Assembly: GCA_002914845.1 (NCBI GenBank)
Contig: JXTC01000349.1
Location: 128,832-192,831, forward strand
DNA from: Trema orientale
Lineage: Eukaryota > Streptophyta > Magnoliopsida > Rosales > Cannabaceae
DNA length: 64,000 nucleotides
Direction: 5' to 3'
This document shows, piece after piece, positions 1 through 12,137 of this stretch (positions are counted from its first letter, which is position 1; each line of letters starts with the position of its first letter). The notes below the pieces were generated by a model. It saw only the letters and a program-made list of their open reading frames with translations. It did not search any database and had not been told where the DNA came from. The position numbers were made by a program, and so were the translations under genes.

Positions 1-1229
1 GTTTTATTTCCTTTCCAATGTGTGACATAAGGCACGGGCAAAGGTTTTGATATTTTACAAAGTCTCTTTTCTTTGTATTTAAAAAATTCAAAACTCGAAC
101 AATAAATATTAGACTATACTTTTGTCAAATTATGACAAATGCCATTACATTCCAAATTAAGTTAATATTTAGAATTCGAATCAAAAAATTGAATTGATTG
201 TTTATTCTATTCCTTTATTTCTTCTCTTTTTTTTCTCTTTAAAAATATTATATATAACTCGAACTAAAATCCCTTTTAATGTAATATATATATATATATA
301 CATATAGGGCATCCCCTCTAAAAATACTATATGTAGCACGAACTAAAATCCCTTTTAATGTGACACATATATACATATAGGGTATCAATCCAAGTATTAT
401 TTTGGCCAATTAAAATACATAATTTTACATGATAAAAGGATGAGAGAGAAAAGTATTAAATAATAGGTTTTTATTTTTATTAATTTTTTTCCAACTACTC
501 AAATTATAGTAACCATTAGATCATAATCCAATGGTTAAAAAAAATACGTATAGATCTGTTGAAAAAAATACCTACTGAATTGGGAACCATATATATATAT
601 TTGAGAATTGCACTATACCTATTTTCTTTTTTTTTTTCATTTGAAAAAGAAAAAAAAATATCACCCTTTTTTGCTTGAATAACGGCCAAGACATAACCAT
701 TTAATTATACGACTCTTTCTAATTAGTTACCTCCAAAAAAAAATTTACACGACTTTTATTTCGTTTTTTTTTTTTTTTGGGACTAAAAAATGCTCTTATT
801 ACGTTACCTTAATTAATCTTTTTTATGCGTCATATATTTGAGTCCGGGTAACTTCAACGGTAAGCAATCAAAATGCAATCAATTCAAGAATTAATTATTA
901 CTGATAAATGAAATATCCAATTAAATTTAACAGCTCCTAATTACTGAACCAATCACATATATACCAAATATAAATTCATATAGGTGTCTTATATAGTTGA
1001 ACACAATCATTATTCAATCATAAGGTCCACAAACGCATACATCAAAATATAAGCCCTCAACAATCATACACGTTAAACCTTAAAAAAAATAATATGATAG
1101 CCACATGCTTGTTCGGTTTAGGTTTGGTGATACAAAATATATTTTGAGGATATTTTTATTTTTTTTTTTAGAAGTTTGTACTTTTATTGAAGCCAAATTT
1201 GACTAGTTATTAATTTAATTCCCAGAACC
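1..1229. other. AT-rich intergenic sequence with a small tandem duplication
   Basis: No gene is seen. At about 240-383 a segment of roughly 70 bp is present twice in tandem; both copies share the core ACTAAAATCCCTTTTAATGT followed by an (AT)n stretch and ATAGGG. At 498-597 lies a segment with ATTAGATCATAATCCAATGG, a motif that recurs in altered form at about 4.14, 44.17, 49.45 and 51.2 kb and probably belongs to a degenerate MITE family. The rest is homopolymer-rich A/T sequence. Confidence 0.6.
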
Positions 1230-1256
1230 TTAAAAAAAAAAAAAAAAAAAAAAAAN

Positions 1257-1760
1257 CGAGTAGGCATTAGGTTGATCCAAGAAATAGGTCTCAAAAGTGG
1301 CATATCCTCTAGCAAACCGGAATTTCCCAGTCCCCGAAACCACCGAAATCTCTCTCACTTGCTCGAATTGCCGGCTATTACCTTGCAACTCCAGGGTGCT
1401 GCCGTTGTACTCCTTACTCGCGAAAACTATGGACACAGACGCGTACGTGTTACGGCCCTGCAGTCCCGACGCCACGTATATGCCTTGCAACCGCCCGATC
1501 AGGGCAGAGTTTGGGTCGGGTGTTTCGGTTATCGGATCGTCGGTCACGTAAACCGTTCCGAATTGTGTGAACGTCCAGAGCTTCCCCGCTATCCCGGCGA
1601 TCGGTGTGAGGGTGGCGTTGGGGCCCGCAGCGATGTCTTGAAGGTATAAGGACATCCGGGTTTCAGTAAGTTCTTTTGCTTGGGCTAAAAATATTATAGC
1701 CAAAGCTAGGACCAGTACTAAGGATGAAGTGGAGAGTTTTGGAACTGAGTTTTGTGCCAT
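1257..1760 (-). CDS. Dirigent protein, 3' end missing at an assembly N
   Basis: Dirigent proteins are secreted beta-barrel proteins that steer the stereoselective coupling of monolignol radicals (lignan and lignin chemistry) in the apoplast. The reading frame starts at the ATG ending at 1760 and is intronless, as is usual in the family. Residues 1-28 form a signal peptide with a hydrophobic core (SLVLVLALAIIFLA). Family signatures follow: ETRMSLYLQDIAAGPNAT, FGTVYVTDDPITE, SALIGRLQGIYVAS, then GKFRFARGYA and ETYFLDQPNAYS near the C terminus. The frame then meets a single N at 1256 and a run of about 24 T (minus strand). The neighbouring copy at 3392-3944 continues about ten more residues, so the true end of this gene is lost in an unresolved gap and is not a natural stop. 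Family membership is secure; substrate and stereochemistry cannot be read from sequence. Confidence 0.92.
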
Positions 1761-1835
1761 TTTTCTGGATGGTGGCTAATAATTGAGAGTCGAGGGACTT
1801 TTGTGTTGTGGTAGTTCAACTGGGGCTAATGTTAC

Positions 1836-1845
1836 TATATTTATA
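1836..1845 (-). promoter_or_regulatory. TATA box of the first dirigent gene
   Basis: On the minus strand this reads TATAAATATA, about 76-85 bases upstream of the dirigent ATG, a normal spacing for a plant TATA box plus a short 5' UTR. The second dirigent copy has an equivalent box at the same distance, so the promoter was duplicated with the gene. Confidence 0.6.
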
Positions 1846-3391
1846 CTATGGCCAGATGGAGATAGAGAGTGTTAAATATTAATCACGATAAACATACATG
1901 AATTTAAAAATTGTAGCAAAACAACGAAGGGGTGTTTTGTTGAATAGTCAAGCATTCATTTTTATTTTCCCCAATTAAAAGGTCAATGATCGATTTATTG
2001 CACATGGATTCGCATATACTAATTTGTGCCATGGTCAATATGTTTACTTCGAAAATTGGTTATTCGTGTTCTCATTTGGGAAAATAAATGGGTTTATATT
2101 CAAATATAATATATAGTTTACTATTACTGAGCATATTAATTGATTTATTGGATATATGAATTATCTTGAGATAGAGGAGAGAAAAAAAAAAACTGATAAA
2201 AGGAAGGAAAAAAAAAAAATAAGGCAATGGTCCGGGTACTTATTTTTGTGATTAGATCAGAGAAATTAATAGACTCTTAATTAAAGAAAAGAAGTATGTT
2301 AGCAAAAACAGAAAAAGTTAATTGGATGCTTGCGATGACTCAATTACCCCTTCTCAGAAAAAGTACTGAAGGCCTTTAGTCAATGACCATTACCATATAC
2401 CATCTATTTAGTTAAAAACAAATATGAAACAGTTAGTTAGTTAGAGTACGTTTGGTATAGGATTCGAATCCTATTCTGCAAATTTAGAAACAACTTTATT
2501 TTATCAATTTTTTATATGAAAACTGTTTACGAATTTTTAAATAGAATTAGAATCCTATAGCTTTTTGACATGGATAATTCCAGTCATACTATCATAAATA
2601 AAAAGTATAAAAGTAATTAGAAGTAAGCTCTATGATACACATTTGATACCAACCGTTTGGTTAGAGACAAATAAAATAAAAAAGCTGAAAATAAAGGTGC
2701 TAGTTTAGGACTTGGCTGCCAGGTAGTTAGATTTTTCACAAATGATGTAGGACCATTCATAATGTCAGAAATTGATAAGAATATAAGATGAGAAATTTAA
2801 TATATTGTATGGTTGAATACAACGGTCAACAACATTTCTTATGGATCTTGCAGTAATATAAATTAAGAAAACTAACATGAGCAGTTGAACAGAGTGGGTT
2901 GCATGCATGGAACAACCTAATTGGTTAAATATGACAACTCAACATGACAACATCATCTCTTGGATCTTGACAATACTGGTAATAAATTGGTTAGCAAAAT
3001 ATTAGCACAGAGATATAATTTAATAAGCATCCGCCAAAATAATAATAATGGAAGGTGAGAATAATGGTCCGAGTAGTAGCAAGTATCCCAGTATTACGTT
3101 TACGTTACGAAGGTCGAAGAAGCTTTCTTCTTATAATCGTATGACTTGACACGTAAAACGATATTACATAGACAACCATATATAACAGGAATCGTACTGG
3201 TTCATAGTTCATACATCTTAATTCTTATTTATAATTGGATACAGCTATTCAGTTAATTATGATAACGATAGGTCCATATATAAAAACATGCATACATCTA
3301 TATATATATATTATATACTCAAAATAATACACACTATCTTTTACTCGAACAATAATACACATTAAATATAATAGTATTAGAATCCTCTCAG
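1846..3391. other. Intergenic sequence between the dirigent copies
   Basis: AT-rich sequence holding the distal promoter of the first dirigent gene and the region downstream of the second. A short palindromic motif (GGATTCGAATCC) occurs at about 2460. No coding frame, RNA gene or bounded repeat was found. Confidence 0.5.
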
Positions 3392-3944
3392 TTAATGCAG
3401 CACTGAAACGTTGCATCGGAGAACCGAGTAGGCATTAGGTTGATCCAAGAAATAAGTCTCAAACGTGGCATAACCTCCAGCATACCGGAACTACTTCCCG
3501 GTCCCTGAAACCACCGAAACCTCTCTCACTTGCTCCACTTGCCGGCTATTACCTTGCAACTCAAGCGTGCTGCCGTCGTACTCCTTACTCGTAAACACTA
3601 TGGACACCGACACGTGTGTTTTACGTCCTGCCTTCAGTTCCGACGTCACGTATATGCCTTGTAACCGCCCGATCAGGGCAGAGTTTGGGTCCGGCGTTTC
3701 GGTTATATATCGGGTCATCGGTCACGAAAACTGTTCCGAATTGGGCGAACGTCCAGAGCTTCCCAGCTATTCCAGCGATTGGTATGACGGTGGCATTCGG
3801 GCCCGCGGAAATGTCTTGAAGGTGTAAGGAGGATTGGGTTTCCGTTAGTTCATTTGCCTGGGAAACAAGTATTATAGCCAAAGCTATAACTAGAACTATT
3901 AAGAATGAGGAAGTTGAGACTTTTAGAACTAAGTTTTGTGCCAT
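3392..3944 (-). pseudogene. Dirigent pseudogene, tandem paralogue
   Basis: A second dirigent copy in tandem with the one at 1257-1760. The start is MAQNLVLKVSTSSFL with a similar signal peptide, and the same blocks follow (LTETQSSLHLQDISAGPNAT, FGTVFVTDDPI, SALIGRLQGIYV, ETYFLDQPNAYSVLRCNV, stop at 3394-3392). Two lesions are visible by comparison with copy 1. A 4-bp ATAT insertion near 3705-3712 shifts the frame after VTDDPI. An in-frame TAG has been gained just after SGTGK at about 3489. Downstream sequence is still clearly alignable, so the decay is recent relative to the duplication. The TATA box is kept, so it may still be transcribed. A sequencing error could explain one lesion but is less likely to explain both. 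Confidence 0.85.
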
Positions 3945-4027
3945 TCCTGGATAGTTGCTGTTCTATTAATTGAGGGATAATGACTTTAGTTTGGGTTTTA
4001 GTTAATTCAACTTTGGGATAATGTGGC

Positions 4028-4036
4028 TATTTATAA
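4028..4036 (-). promoter_or_regulatory. TATA box of the dirigent pseudogene
   Basis: Reads TTATAAATA on the minus strand about 84 bases upstream of the pseudogene ATG, matching the arrangement at the first copy. Confidence 0.5.
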
Positions 4037-4099
4037 TATGTGGCCAGAGAAAACTAGTGTGTTAAAAATTTAATCACAATAAACACGAATATATATATG

Positions 4100-4320
4100 G
4101 TTGCCAATTCTGTAAGTATTATATAGTTTTTTTTTAATCGTTGGATCATATCATCTAATGATAATTCAACGAGTAATGATGTGCATAAAAAATCGTGCAT
4201 CATTAATATTATTTTTCTTTTATCTTTTATTATAAAAAGACTTGAATAAAAAATTTTAAATTGGTCAAAATGATAATTAGTAAAAACAAATATCTACTAA
4301 TTGGTGCCTTATATATAAAT
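4100..4320. repeat. Degenerate MITE-like segment with the GTTGGATCAT motif
   Basis: Contains TCGTTGGATCATATCATCTA at about 4138, then about 150 bp of AT-rich sequence ending in ATTGGTGCCTTATATATA. The same order of motifs is seen near 51.2 kb and in part near 0.5, 44.15, 45.2 and 49.45 kb. Boundaries are uncertain. Confidence 0.35.
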
Positions 4321-4504
4321 TAAGAAAACAAAAAAAAAATTTATATATATAGCAGCTCAGGGGATTTTTTCGTTGAATAATCAAGCAACCGATAATATGA
4401 AAAAAAAAAATGTATAGTACGTACACAATTTTTTTAATTAATTATTCTGGTCAGTGGCGAATGGCGGGCTGCTTTGAAAAATAGTAATACGCGTTCTCAT
4501 ATAT

Positions 4505-4735
4505 ATATATGACTATATATTCCGCAGCATGAAAGATATAGATATATATATATATATATACACTAAAGTCCAATATACTATAGATATATATATATATATA
4601 CACTAAAGTCCAATATATATTCCGCAGCATGAAAGATATAGATATATATATATATATACACTAAAGTCCAATATACCATAGATATATATATATATATATA
4701 CACTAAAGTCCAATATACTAAAGTCCAGATCAGAT
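4505..4735. repeat. AT minisatellite with compound units
   Basis: Four (TA)n blocks alternate with the constant segment CACTAAAGTCCAATATA. A longer unit that includes TCCGCAGCATGAAAGATATA appears twice (about 4520 and 4620). The structure points to unequal exchange or replication slippage. Frames across it encode only Tyr/Ile repeats and are not genes. Confidence 0.85.
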
Positions 4736-5149
4736 CTGTTATATGTTTGACTAAAAAACAAGACTAGACTAGAAACACCGTGCGAGGTGGTAACACACTC
4801 ATTGTAATACACTTTGAAAAGGATCCATAAAATCGATGCGGATGGTGCAGACTTTTATTATCTTGTACAGTATATGAATGAAGGAAAACTTGAGCCGAGG
4901 ACTAAAAAAATGTATTTTTCTTAGTTATCCTGAAGGAGTAAAAGGGTATAGACACTGGTGCTAAGACGAGAAATCATCTAAATGAATTATTAATAGGGAT
5001 GTGACTTTTACTGAGCTGAAATGTTCACTCCATTCATGCCTTACTTGCCATTATAGCTCAGTTTGATCTAAAACTTGAAATAGCCTGAGGGATTTGAAGT
5101 CTAGGAAAAGAAGACCATATTTTCTTATTTAAGAAATATTTGTATTGTA
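4736..5149. other. Intergenic sequence, no gene seen
   Basis: AT-rich, without long frames or clear repeats. It separates the AT minisatellite from the dispersed repeat that begins near 5150. Confidence 0.4.
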
Positions 5150-7165
5150 AAACCTCGTATTCAGTGAGGGTAATTTGGTCAATTGACCAATTAAAAATAA
5201 AAAATAAAAAAGGAAATCAAAATTTGGACTTAAGTGTAAAACTTTTCAAGAATCAGGGACTAAATTATAATTTTAAGGGACTTATTAAATGATGAAACTC
5301 TCAAATTAGGGACTTATTTGCAAATTCGGCTGCTCATTCATTCTTTGCCATGTGGCCAACCCATTCCCTCAGCTCACCTTTTCTCTCCTCCATCTCAATC
5401 CCTCTGTTCTCTCTCTCTCTTCTTTGATAGCTAATAGAAACGGCTATACATCCAATAACCAGCCTCTGAGTAGTTTCAGGTGCCAGTGGTACGGGTCGAC
5501 TCACTGTCTCGCCGCCAATCATCTACTGGAACTTCGGAGCTATCAGAGCCGTCCACCGCCGATGAGAAAGCAAAAATAGTCGCAGGCTTTTCCGGTGTTG
5601 ACATCGTTTTCGGCCACCTCCGGCCGTGAGACTTGTCCCGTTCAACTCGTCTCAACAAGATCTTTATAATGGTATATATATCTAAACTCAAATTTATTTG
5701 GATTAAAATTTGCCATTGATGAACAATTTTGAGCTTTTAGTTTTGTATTATGATTTTTCAATCTGACTTTTAGATCGTAAAATAAACCTCCTATTTATGA
5801 TGTACTCATGAAAACATGAAGTTTGATATACATATTGACTATGTTTGATGAGCGGTATAAAAAACGAAATCTGACGGCATTTCACCTCGTTTTACGTGCC
5901 ATGGGATCAGGTTTCAACCCAAGTTCGAATTGGTCAAGTTATATGTCTAACTTAACTAACTTGAATACTAGGAATTCAATGGAGATATCTGTTCTCTATT
6001 CGAGGCTCCATTGGGGAAAAAAAAAAAAAAGACATTTCAAAGCGAGTAATCGAGGGTTCAAAAATGACTGCCAAACAATACCTAACGCTCTCGATAGTAC
6101 CGTAGTACTATCTAGTCACTCGACTAAGGTAGGGATTCAATTATTTAACCTTAAAATTGGTTTAATTTTGATTTTCACATATTTTGAATAAATATGAAAT
6201 TTTGTGAAATATTTGATAAAAATGTATTTTATACCTATTTTGACATGAATTGATATTTAAACTGTCTGGGGGATATGTCACATTGGTTGACGTGCCAAAT
6301 ATCTTATTTTGAACTATTTTCTGTAGGAACTGGATTTTGTTAGTTTTGATGAAAACGATTATTATGCTGCTGAAATTTTTATAAAATTAAAATGAACATG
6401 AATTTAGTTTTAAGAACTAAACTTGATTGAGTAAAAATATTGCATAGTCTGTTTTGATATTTTGTAGAAAGTGGTACATATTTTATTCCTGTCATCCATA
6501 TAGCATTGTATGCATTCATTGCACCTATGCAGCCATCAAACTTAGGGTATCCCTACTGGGCATTCAGACTTACAGTACCTCTTCAGGGTGCTCAGACTTA
6601 CAGTACCCTATATGGGATGCTCGGACTATATATCATACTCACGGTCACCAACTTAGGTGACTCAAATACAGCATACATGTACAGTTACCCATTTGAGTGA
6701 CTCACATTATATTGCATACTTACGGTCATCAGTCTTTGGTGGCTCAAACATATCATTGATTGTATTGTTTGTTGTGTGCTTCACTTGAATAGATATGTAC
6801 TAGGTCTGATGCATGATGTTTACAATGGCTTAAAATGTTTGAACCTTTGGACAATGATTTTGTTTTGAGACTATGTTTTACAATAGTGTGGAATAATTGA
6901 ACTTTTAGAAAATGATTTTGATTTGAGATGATGTTTTATAATAATTTAGAAGATTTAAACCTTTAGACAATGTTTTTAATTAGATTTCTAGAAACTGTTT
7001 GAATATTTTAATGACCATGCAGGATCTTAAAAGTAAGTTTTTTATTCTAGATAAAAACTTGTAGTTGAATCTCTACTGAGCATTCACGTTCTCACCCCCT
7101 ACTTCATCCCACCTTCAAGTATTTGTGTATTTGAAGTAATTGTCCCAATGGTTAGACAAGTGTTG
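5150..7165 (+). mobile_element. Unclassified dispersed repeat, forward copy (arm A)
   Basis: This segment is the forward partner of the inverted copy at 7170-9480. Shared blocks in the same order include AAGTTATATGTCTAAC (5936 here; about 8260 on the minus strand), the stretch from GGTAGGGATTC through TATGAAAT.TTGTGAAA (6128-6210), AAACTGTCTGGG (6259), a region ending in GCAT..TTA followed by degenerate repeats around CAGACTTACAGTACC (6540-6720), and CTACTGAGCATTCACGTTCTCACC near 7072. The 5' part is GC-richer and resembles a leader exon. No protein domain is recognised. The length, leader-like start and tandem repeats fit a non-autonomous retroelement or a long terminal repeat, but the class is inference. 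It is decayed. Confidence 0.55.
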
Positions 7166-7169
7166 GTTG

Positions 7170-9480
7170 GAATGTACCACTATAAATTCACACACTCTCG
7201 TACAAGTGCACATGGTCACAAGTAGTATAGATTTAGGAGTTAGAGTGTCGAACCTATGAGGATTGATTACTAAGTCTAAGCTAAATATTAAAATTGGTCA
7301 ATTCTAACTTTATCCAAACAATAAAAATATGGATTTTTGAGAAATAAATTAAAGAAAACTAAACTATCATACAAATTAGTAAAAGATAAATCAATAAGAA
7401 AAATGTCTAGGTTTACTAATCAAAACCAATACATATCTATTCAAGCCCACATATAACTATGTATGCAATCATGATGTCCAAAGTATCGTAGTAGATCACC
7501 CGTAAGTCCGAGCCACCCAAAGAGGCGCTGCAAGTTCGATCACCCGATGTGGGGCATCGTAAGTCCGATCACCCGATGAGGGGTATCGTAAGTCCGATCA
7601 CCCGATGTGGGGCATCGTAAGTCCGATCACTCGATGTGGGGCATCGTAAGTCTGATCACCCGATGAGGGGCATCGTAAGTATGTGAATGCATGTAAATGT
7701 AATATGAATAACATAATAGTCATATGCGTCAATTCCACAAAATCATAAAATAACCATGCGGTATTCTTTAACTAAACATCATTTAGTCCTCAAAACTAAG
7801 TGCTCAAATTATTTTGGATTTTCTAGAAATTTCGGCATTATAATAGCCGTTTTTTATCAAAACCCCAAAATCCAATTTCTTGCATAAACAGTTCAAAACA
7901 GTATATATGGCACGCCAACCAGTGTGACGTGCCTCCCAGACAGTTTATATCTCAAACAAGGTCAAAACAGATATAAATCACATTTTTATAAATTATTTCA
8001 CGAAATTTCATATTTAACCAAAATATATGAAAATCAAAACTAAACTAATTTAAGGATCAAGTATTCGAATCCCTACCTCGATATGGTAATAATACCAAGC
8101 CAACGATACTCGAAGAAACACCCGTTGGTCACTTGGATGTTCATATTACAGTTTCCAGATCCCAGTAAGTCCACTTGAAAAAGTGATTTTTCTACTGGAA
8201 CCTCAAACGTAGAAACAGAGGTCACCACTGAATTCAGAGCACCCAAAAATGCTAGGTTAGACATATAACTTGTCAAAAACGGGTCCCGGTGCAGGACCGG
8301 TCTGTGGCACGCAAAATGGTGCAAATCTTGTGCCACGAAATTCCAATTTTTGTGTCACTATGAAACATAATCATATTTTATATCAAAATTCATGTCTTGA
8401 CCTCACTGAGTCCAAATTCAAAGTCAGAACTCAATTTCGAGGTCCCGTGCATAAGCTACGTTCAATCCGAGAATTACATAAATATCACCTTTCTAAAGAA
8501 TTTAGTAAAATACCATTTTTGCTGATTATTAGCAAAAATCTCACTTTTCTGAAATATTCAGAAAATATCATTATCACAAAATTATTTTAGAAAATATCAC
8601 TTTAAAAAATAATTTAAAAAAGTATCAACTTCACTTATTATTTATTAAAATGTCATTTTCGCAATAATATTTCAGAAAGGAACAGTTTTCTACTAGCAGC
8701 CCAAGGCCCAAATCTAAATAGTAACAGATTCTAATCCAACACTATTTAGTTTTGCAAAAATACCACTTTCCGCTCTAAATTAGAAAAACACCACATTTTC
8801 AATTTAAGATTTCTCTCAAACCAGATTTCGATTCAATGCAACACCACCAGGTTTATTCATGATTCAATCTCCTCTACCAACTTATATAACTTTTATGACC
8901 ATAAAAATAATTTCACAAAATAATTATAAAAATAACACAAACTAATTACAAAAACGACGCAGGTTATGGAATACTCACGGGCAGTGAACGAGGACGTGAA
9001 AAAGATCTTGAATGGAAGCTCGTGATGAGATGAGTCGAAAGAGACCAACGGCAACCCTCCAGGTGGCCGGACCGTGGCATGGTGGCGCCGGAATCTTTCT
9101 TGGTCGTTTTCATTTTGTGATCGTTTGGCTTAGTTTGACCGCCAATAACTCCGTATTCCGGCAACCAACCAAGTAGGGGGAGGTCAGATCTTGAAAGTGG
9201 CATGGCAAGGAGTAAGGTGGCGAGATTCATGATAAATATTTCCTTGTGGTTATGCACAGAAAGAAGAGAGAAGTTAGTGGTTTGGCTATGGTTGAAGGAA
9301 GAAAAGAAAAAGAAAAACCAGGGAGAGAAAGGAGCCGAGTGAGGAAGAGAGGAGTGTTGCATTTAAGGACAAAGTGAGTCCCACCACTTATATAAAATAT
9401 TATTAATTTGTTTTTAATTCTGAAAATTACAATTTACCAAAATTCCCTCAAGTGTGGAGTCCCCACTACTTAAAGTTTAC
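7170..9480 (-). mobile_element. Unclassified dispersed repeat, inverted copy (arm B)
   Basis: Reverse-complement homologue of 5150-7165, diverged but collinear, with its own GC-rich leader region at about 8960-9360 and the tandem repeats at 7538-7682. Around 7200-7330 the plus strand carries a motif (GTCGAACC.ATGAGGATTG) that I have seen near the ends of plant LTR elements; that is recollection and not proof. The two copies meet near 7.1-7.2 kb, making a large imperfect inverted repeat of about 4.3 kb. Old and decayed; no polyprotein domains are recognised. Confidence 0.5.
7538..7682 (+). repeat. Five tandem 29-bp GC-rich repeats
   Basis: Units start at 7538, 7567, 7596, 7625 and 7654, each 29 bp, with consensus GATCACCCGATGTGGGGCAT then CGTAAGTCC. 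Units differ at one to three bases. A degenerate partial unit precedes them at about 7493-7537. There are no spacers. The array lies inside arm B; the matching position of arm A has a weaker array around 6545-6720, so the ancestor of both arms already had repeats here. Confidence 0.9.
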
Positions 9481-10171
9481 CTGTGTTATTGGTATCCAAC
9501 TATCATGTTCCCCTTTCTATGTATAAAGGTCTTTATATCGGTCTAAATGGACGCAGTCCAACCTTCCTTTCAAACCCAACACCCAAAAAACAAAAAAACA
9601 TAAAAAAAGAACATCGTAGTCCAAGCCTTTAACACCCGAGCCATTGTGTCCACAAGGATGAAATCGCACTTCATTTTCCTTAGCATCTTTTTCTTTTAGT
9701 TTAGGATTAGGGGTTTCAATTCCTCCCTAGCCCTATTAAATGAATTTACAGGATGGCAAAGCTCATGTTATCGTTCAACTACTGTTTCCAGCTAGAAAAA
9801 TTTTTGAGAAGTTTTATTTACCCGGAACAGGTGCGGCACTGAGGCTAATGGCCTATTGATCGAAATGGGAAATGCAGTCCCTCACAGTGGGAGAAGATTT
9901 GGAGTTCAAACAATGGTTATTAGGATGGTTATCAGGAGGTTTAACCATTAGGCGAAGGGCAGTTTTCGAGCTATGTATGATGAGTATACCATTGAATCCA
10001 ACTGTAAATTTTGCTCGATACTGCATATTTTGACTACACGTTACACATTAAAGGAGACCTAAATGTAAAAATCAGATCACTGCCCTCTCCTATTCTTGTC
10101 TCTCAATATCATATCTAACATACCCTCATACAGTTGGTATAGACAAAGTTTTTACTAAGGTGATTGCTTCT
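9481..10171. other. Intergenic sequence and 3' flank of the BAP31-like gene
   Basis: No gene is recognised. The part adjoining 10172 should contain the 3' UTR of the BAP31-like gene. Frames are short and interrupted. Confidence 0.45.
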
Positions 10172-12085
10172 TCAAATGCTCTTTTTGTTATCAGACTGTG
10201 ATAGATTTTGGTCAATGGACTCTAGCTGGTTCCGAAGATTCTGATTTTCCTCTAGTAAGTGATCGTATTCCATAAGTAATCCTTCAGATTGCTTTCTTAG
10301 CGCCTCAACTTTAGCCTCTGCCGCCTTTGCATCCCCTGTTTTTGTCTCACATTCAGATTCCAGCTTCTTAATCCTACCCCTCAGTGTAGCCATATCTTGT
10401 TCCAAGGTCGTAAGCTCCTCTGCATTTTTCCCATCCTCATGTCCTTTGTTTTGTTTCTTTGCAGCCTCCATAGTCTTCCTGAGTAGCCGAAGTTCTCTTA
10501 TGTAATGATGTAATCTATCTATCATCAAGGAGAGGAATAGCAAAAACCCTGCATGCAATTAATTACATTGAGCAGATTTAAGAATGGTTAATCCACAACA
10601 AAGCAAAATTAACATCAAGTATATAAATATGGATAATATCGAAACATATGATTTTATCACTGCAGGGTCACACATTGTTTTCATTTCAAACGAAAAAAAA
10701 AAAAGGAATCATACATTATTGAAGATTGACAGTTCAGGACTAAACTGGTTGATGACCAACATGCATCATTCAAATGATAAGTTAGACAATACAAATACCA
10801 GTAACGATTATTTTAGATGCTCATCTGTAAGAACAATAATTCTACATTATGCGATTGGAATGGAATGAAATTATCTGCTAGAGAACATAATGTGGTTCTA
10901 GAAGACCCGTTTCAACTTTATGTGACCTCGTGAATTAGCTAGCACTGGATTGCTAATAAGATAATAAAAGATCAAAGTGCATACAGCATAAGGCTAGAAA
11001 CACGACCTAGGTGAACGAAGACACCAAAATGGATTGAAGAATACCTACTACACAATGACTTCAATAGAAATATATGCGTAACAACAGATGTAGAGAAACT
11101 CAAGTAAAAATGAAAATTAAATGGGAACAAATAAGTAGCTAAAAAACTTGTTCTTGAACCCTGAGATCAATTAACTTACTCCCCACATAATATCCAATTA
11201 AAATACTAGATTAATTTATACATGGCATAACCATAAGTATTAAGTGGGCAGCACCACGCAATACTAATCATAGAATGTCTTAAAATATTCATACACACCA
11301 CTAGCAGTCCGGCAGAGTGAATAATCCTTCTTTATGGGCATTTGATGGCAGCATAAACCAAAGGTGACCTTTCAACTTATGGGTTTGGCAAATGTATAAA
11401 CATCATCATACATTGAAAGCCATTGATTTGAAAACCGAACTCATAATTGACCATGAGAGCTTCACCACTCTAACATGAACAACACATTACATTGCAATTC
11501 CACATTTTGGCACATGCCAAAGTTTTCTCTATATAAATAGGAATATTCCCTGAAAAACTAAAAAGAACATAACTAAACCCTAATATGCAATACCAGGTAT
11601 TTCACATAATTTCGAAGTTCAGATTTCCCTTTTTCCACATCTAAGCTCTATAGACCCACATTTACTTAGAAGAGAGTATAAGCTTTTTTCCCCCCAGAAC
11701 CAAAACATACCCAAGAACCAAACATAAGAGATAAAAAAACACAAGCAGCATTGTCCAAATCTACAAAAACCGAAATCAACCCGGAAAAGTAGAAAGCCTT
11801 ACCCATGAGAGAAGCTTCCAACATGTGCTTGGCCATAAGGACCTGGTCCGTCGGATTAACAGCACCGGCCTCGATCGTACGGTTCTGGATTTTGGCCATA
11901 CTGTAGAGGCTGAAGACGAGCACTACGAAGACAGTCATGGCGACGGTCTTGACCATTACGGGGCCCCTGCCTCGCTTGATCTTATCCAAGGACATGATTA
12001 CCAGCTTCCTCAGAGGGGTTTTGAAAATTAGGGTCAGAATCAGCGCCATTTCGGCGACGATCACCATGTACAGAAGCTCTATCAT
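10172..12085 (-). CDS. BAP31-type endoplasmic reticulum membrane protein
   Basis: Two coding exons: 12085-11803 and 10548-10172, joined by a 1254-bp GT-AG intron that splits a Gly codon; product 219 aa. The protein starts MIELLYMVIVAEMALILTLI and has three membrane segments at about residues 1-22, 46-66 and 93-108 (the last spans the splice: SLMG/FLLFLSLMIDRL). The lumenal/cytosolic loops carry family motifs KTPLRKLVIMSLDKIKRGRG and HHYIRELRLLRKTMEAAKKQ. Residues from about 120 on are a charged coiled coil. The last four residues are KKSI, a canonical KKXX ER-retrieval signal. BAP31 relatives (Yet1/Yet3 in yeast) act in the ER in membrane-protein sorting and quality control. The start codon is supported by the conserved N-terminal membrane helix. 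Upstream, a GA microsatellite at 12120-12137 probably lies in the 5' UTR. Confidence 0.93.
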
Positions 12086-12137
12086 GATAATGACGAAGAC
12101 GAAACCCTAGATCCGTATGAGAGAGAGAGAGAGAGAG

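Noticed and set aside
1272-1649. Plus-strand frames over the dirigent genes (also 3567-3827)
   Set aside because: Antisense shadows of conserved dirigent coding sequence.
2446-2480. GGATTCGAATCC palindrome as a transposon end
   Set aside because: No matching opposite end or target duplication was found.
4603-4812. Short open frame rich in Tyr and Ile
   Set aside because: It is a translation of (TA)n repeats; so is the C-terminal half of the frame at 20390-20587.
7538-7682. Regular 29-bp repeats that resemble a CRISPR array
   Set aside because: The units are directly adjacent with no spacers, there are no cas genes, and the context is a plant nuclear repeat.
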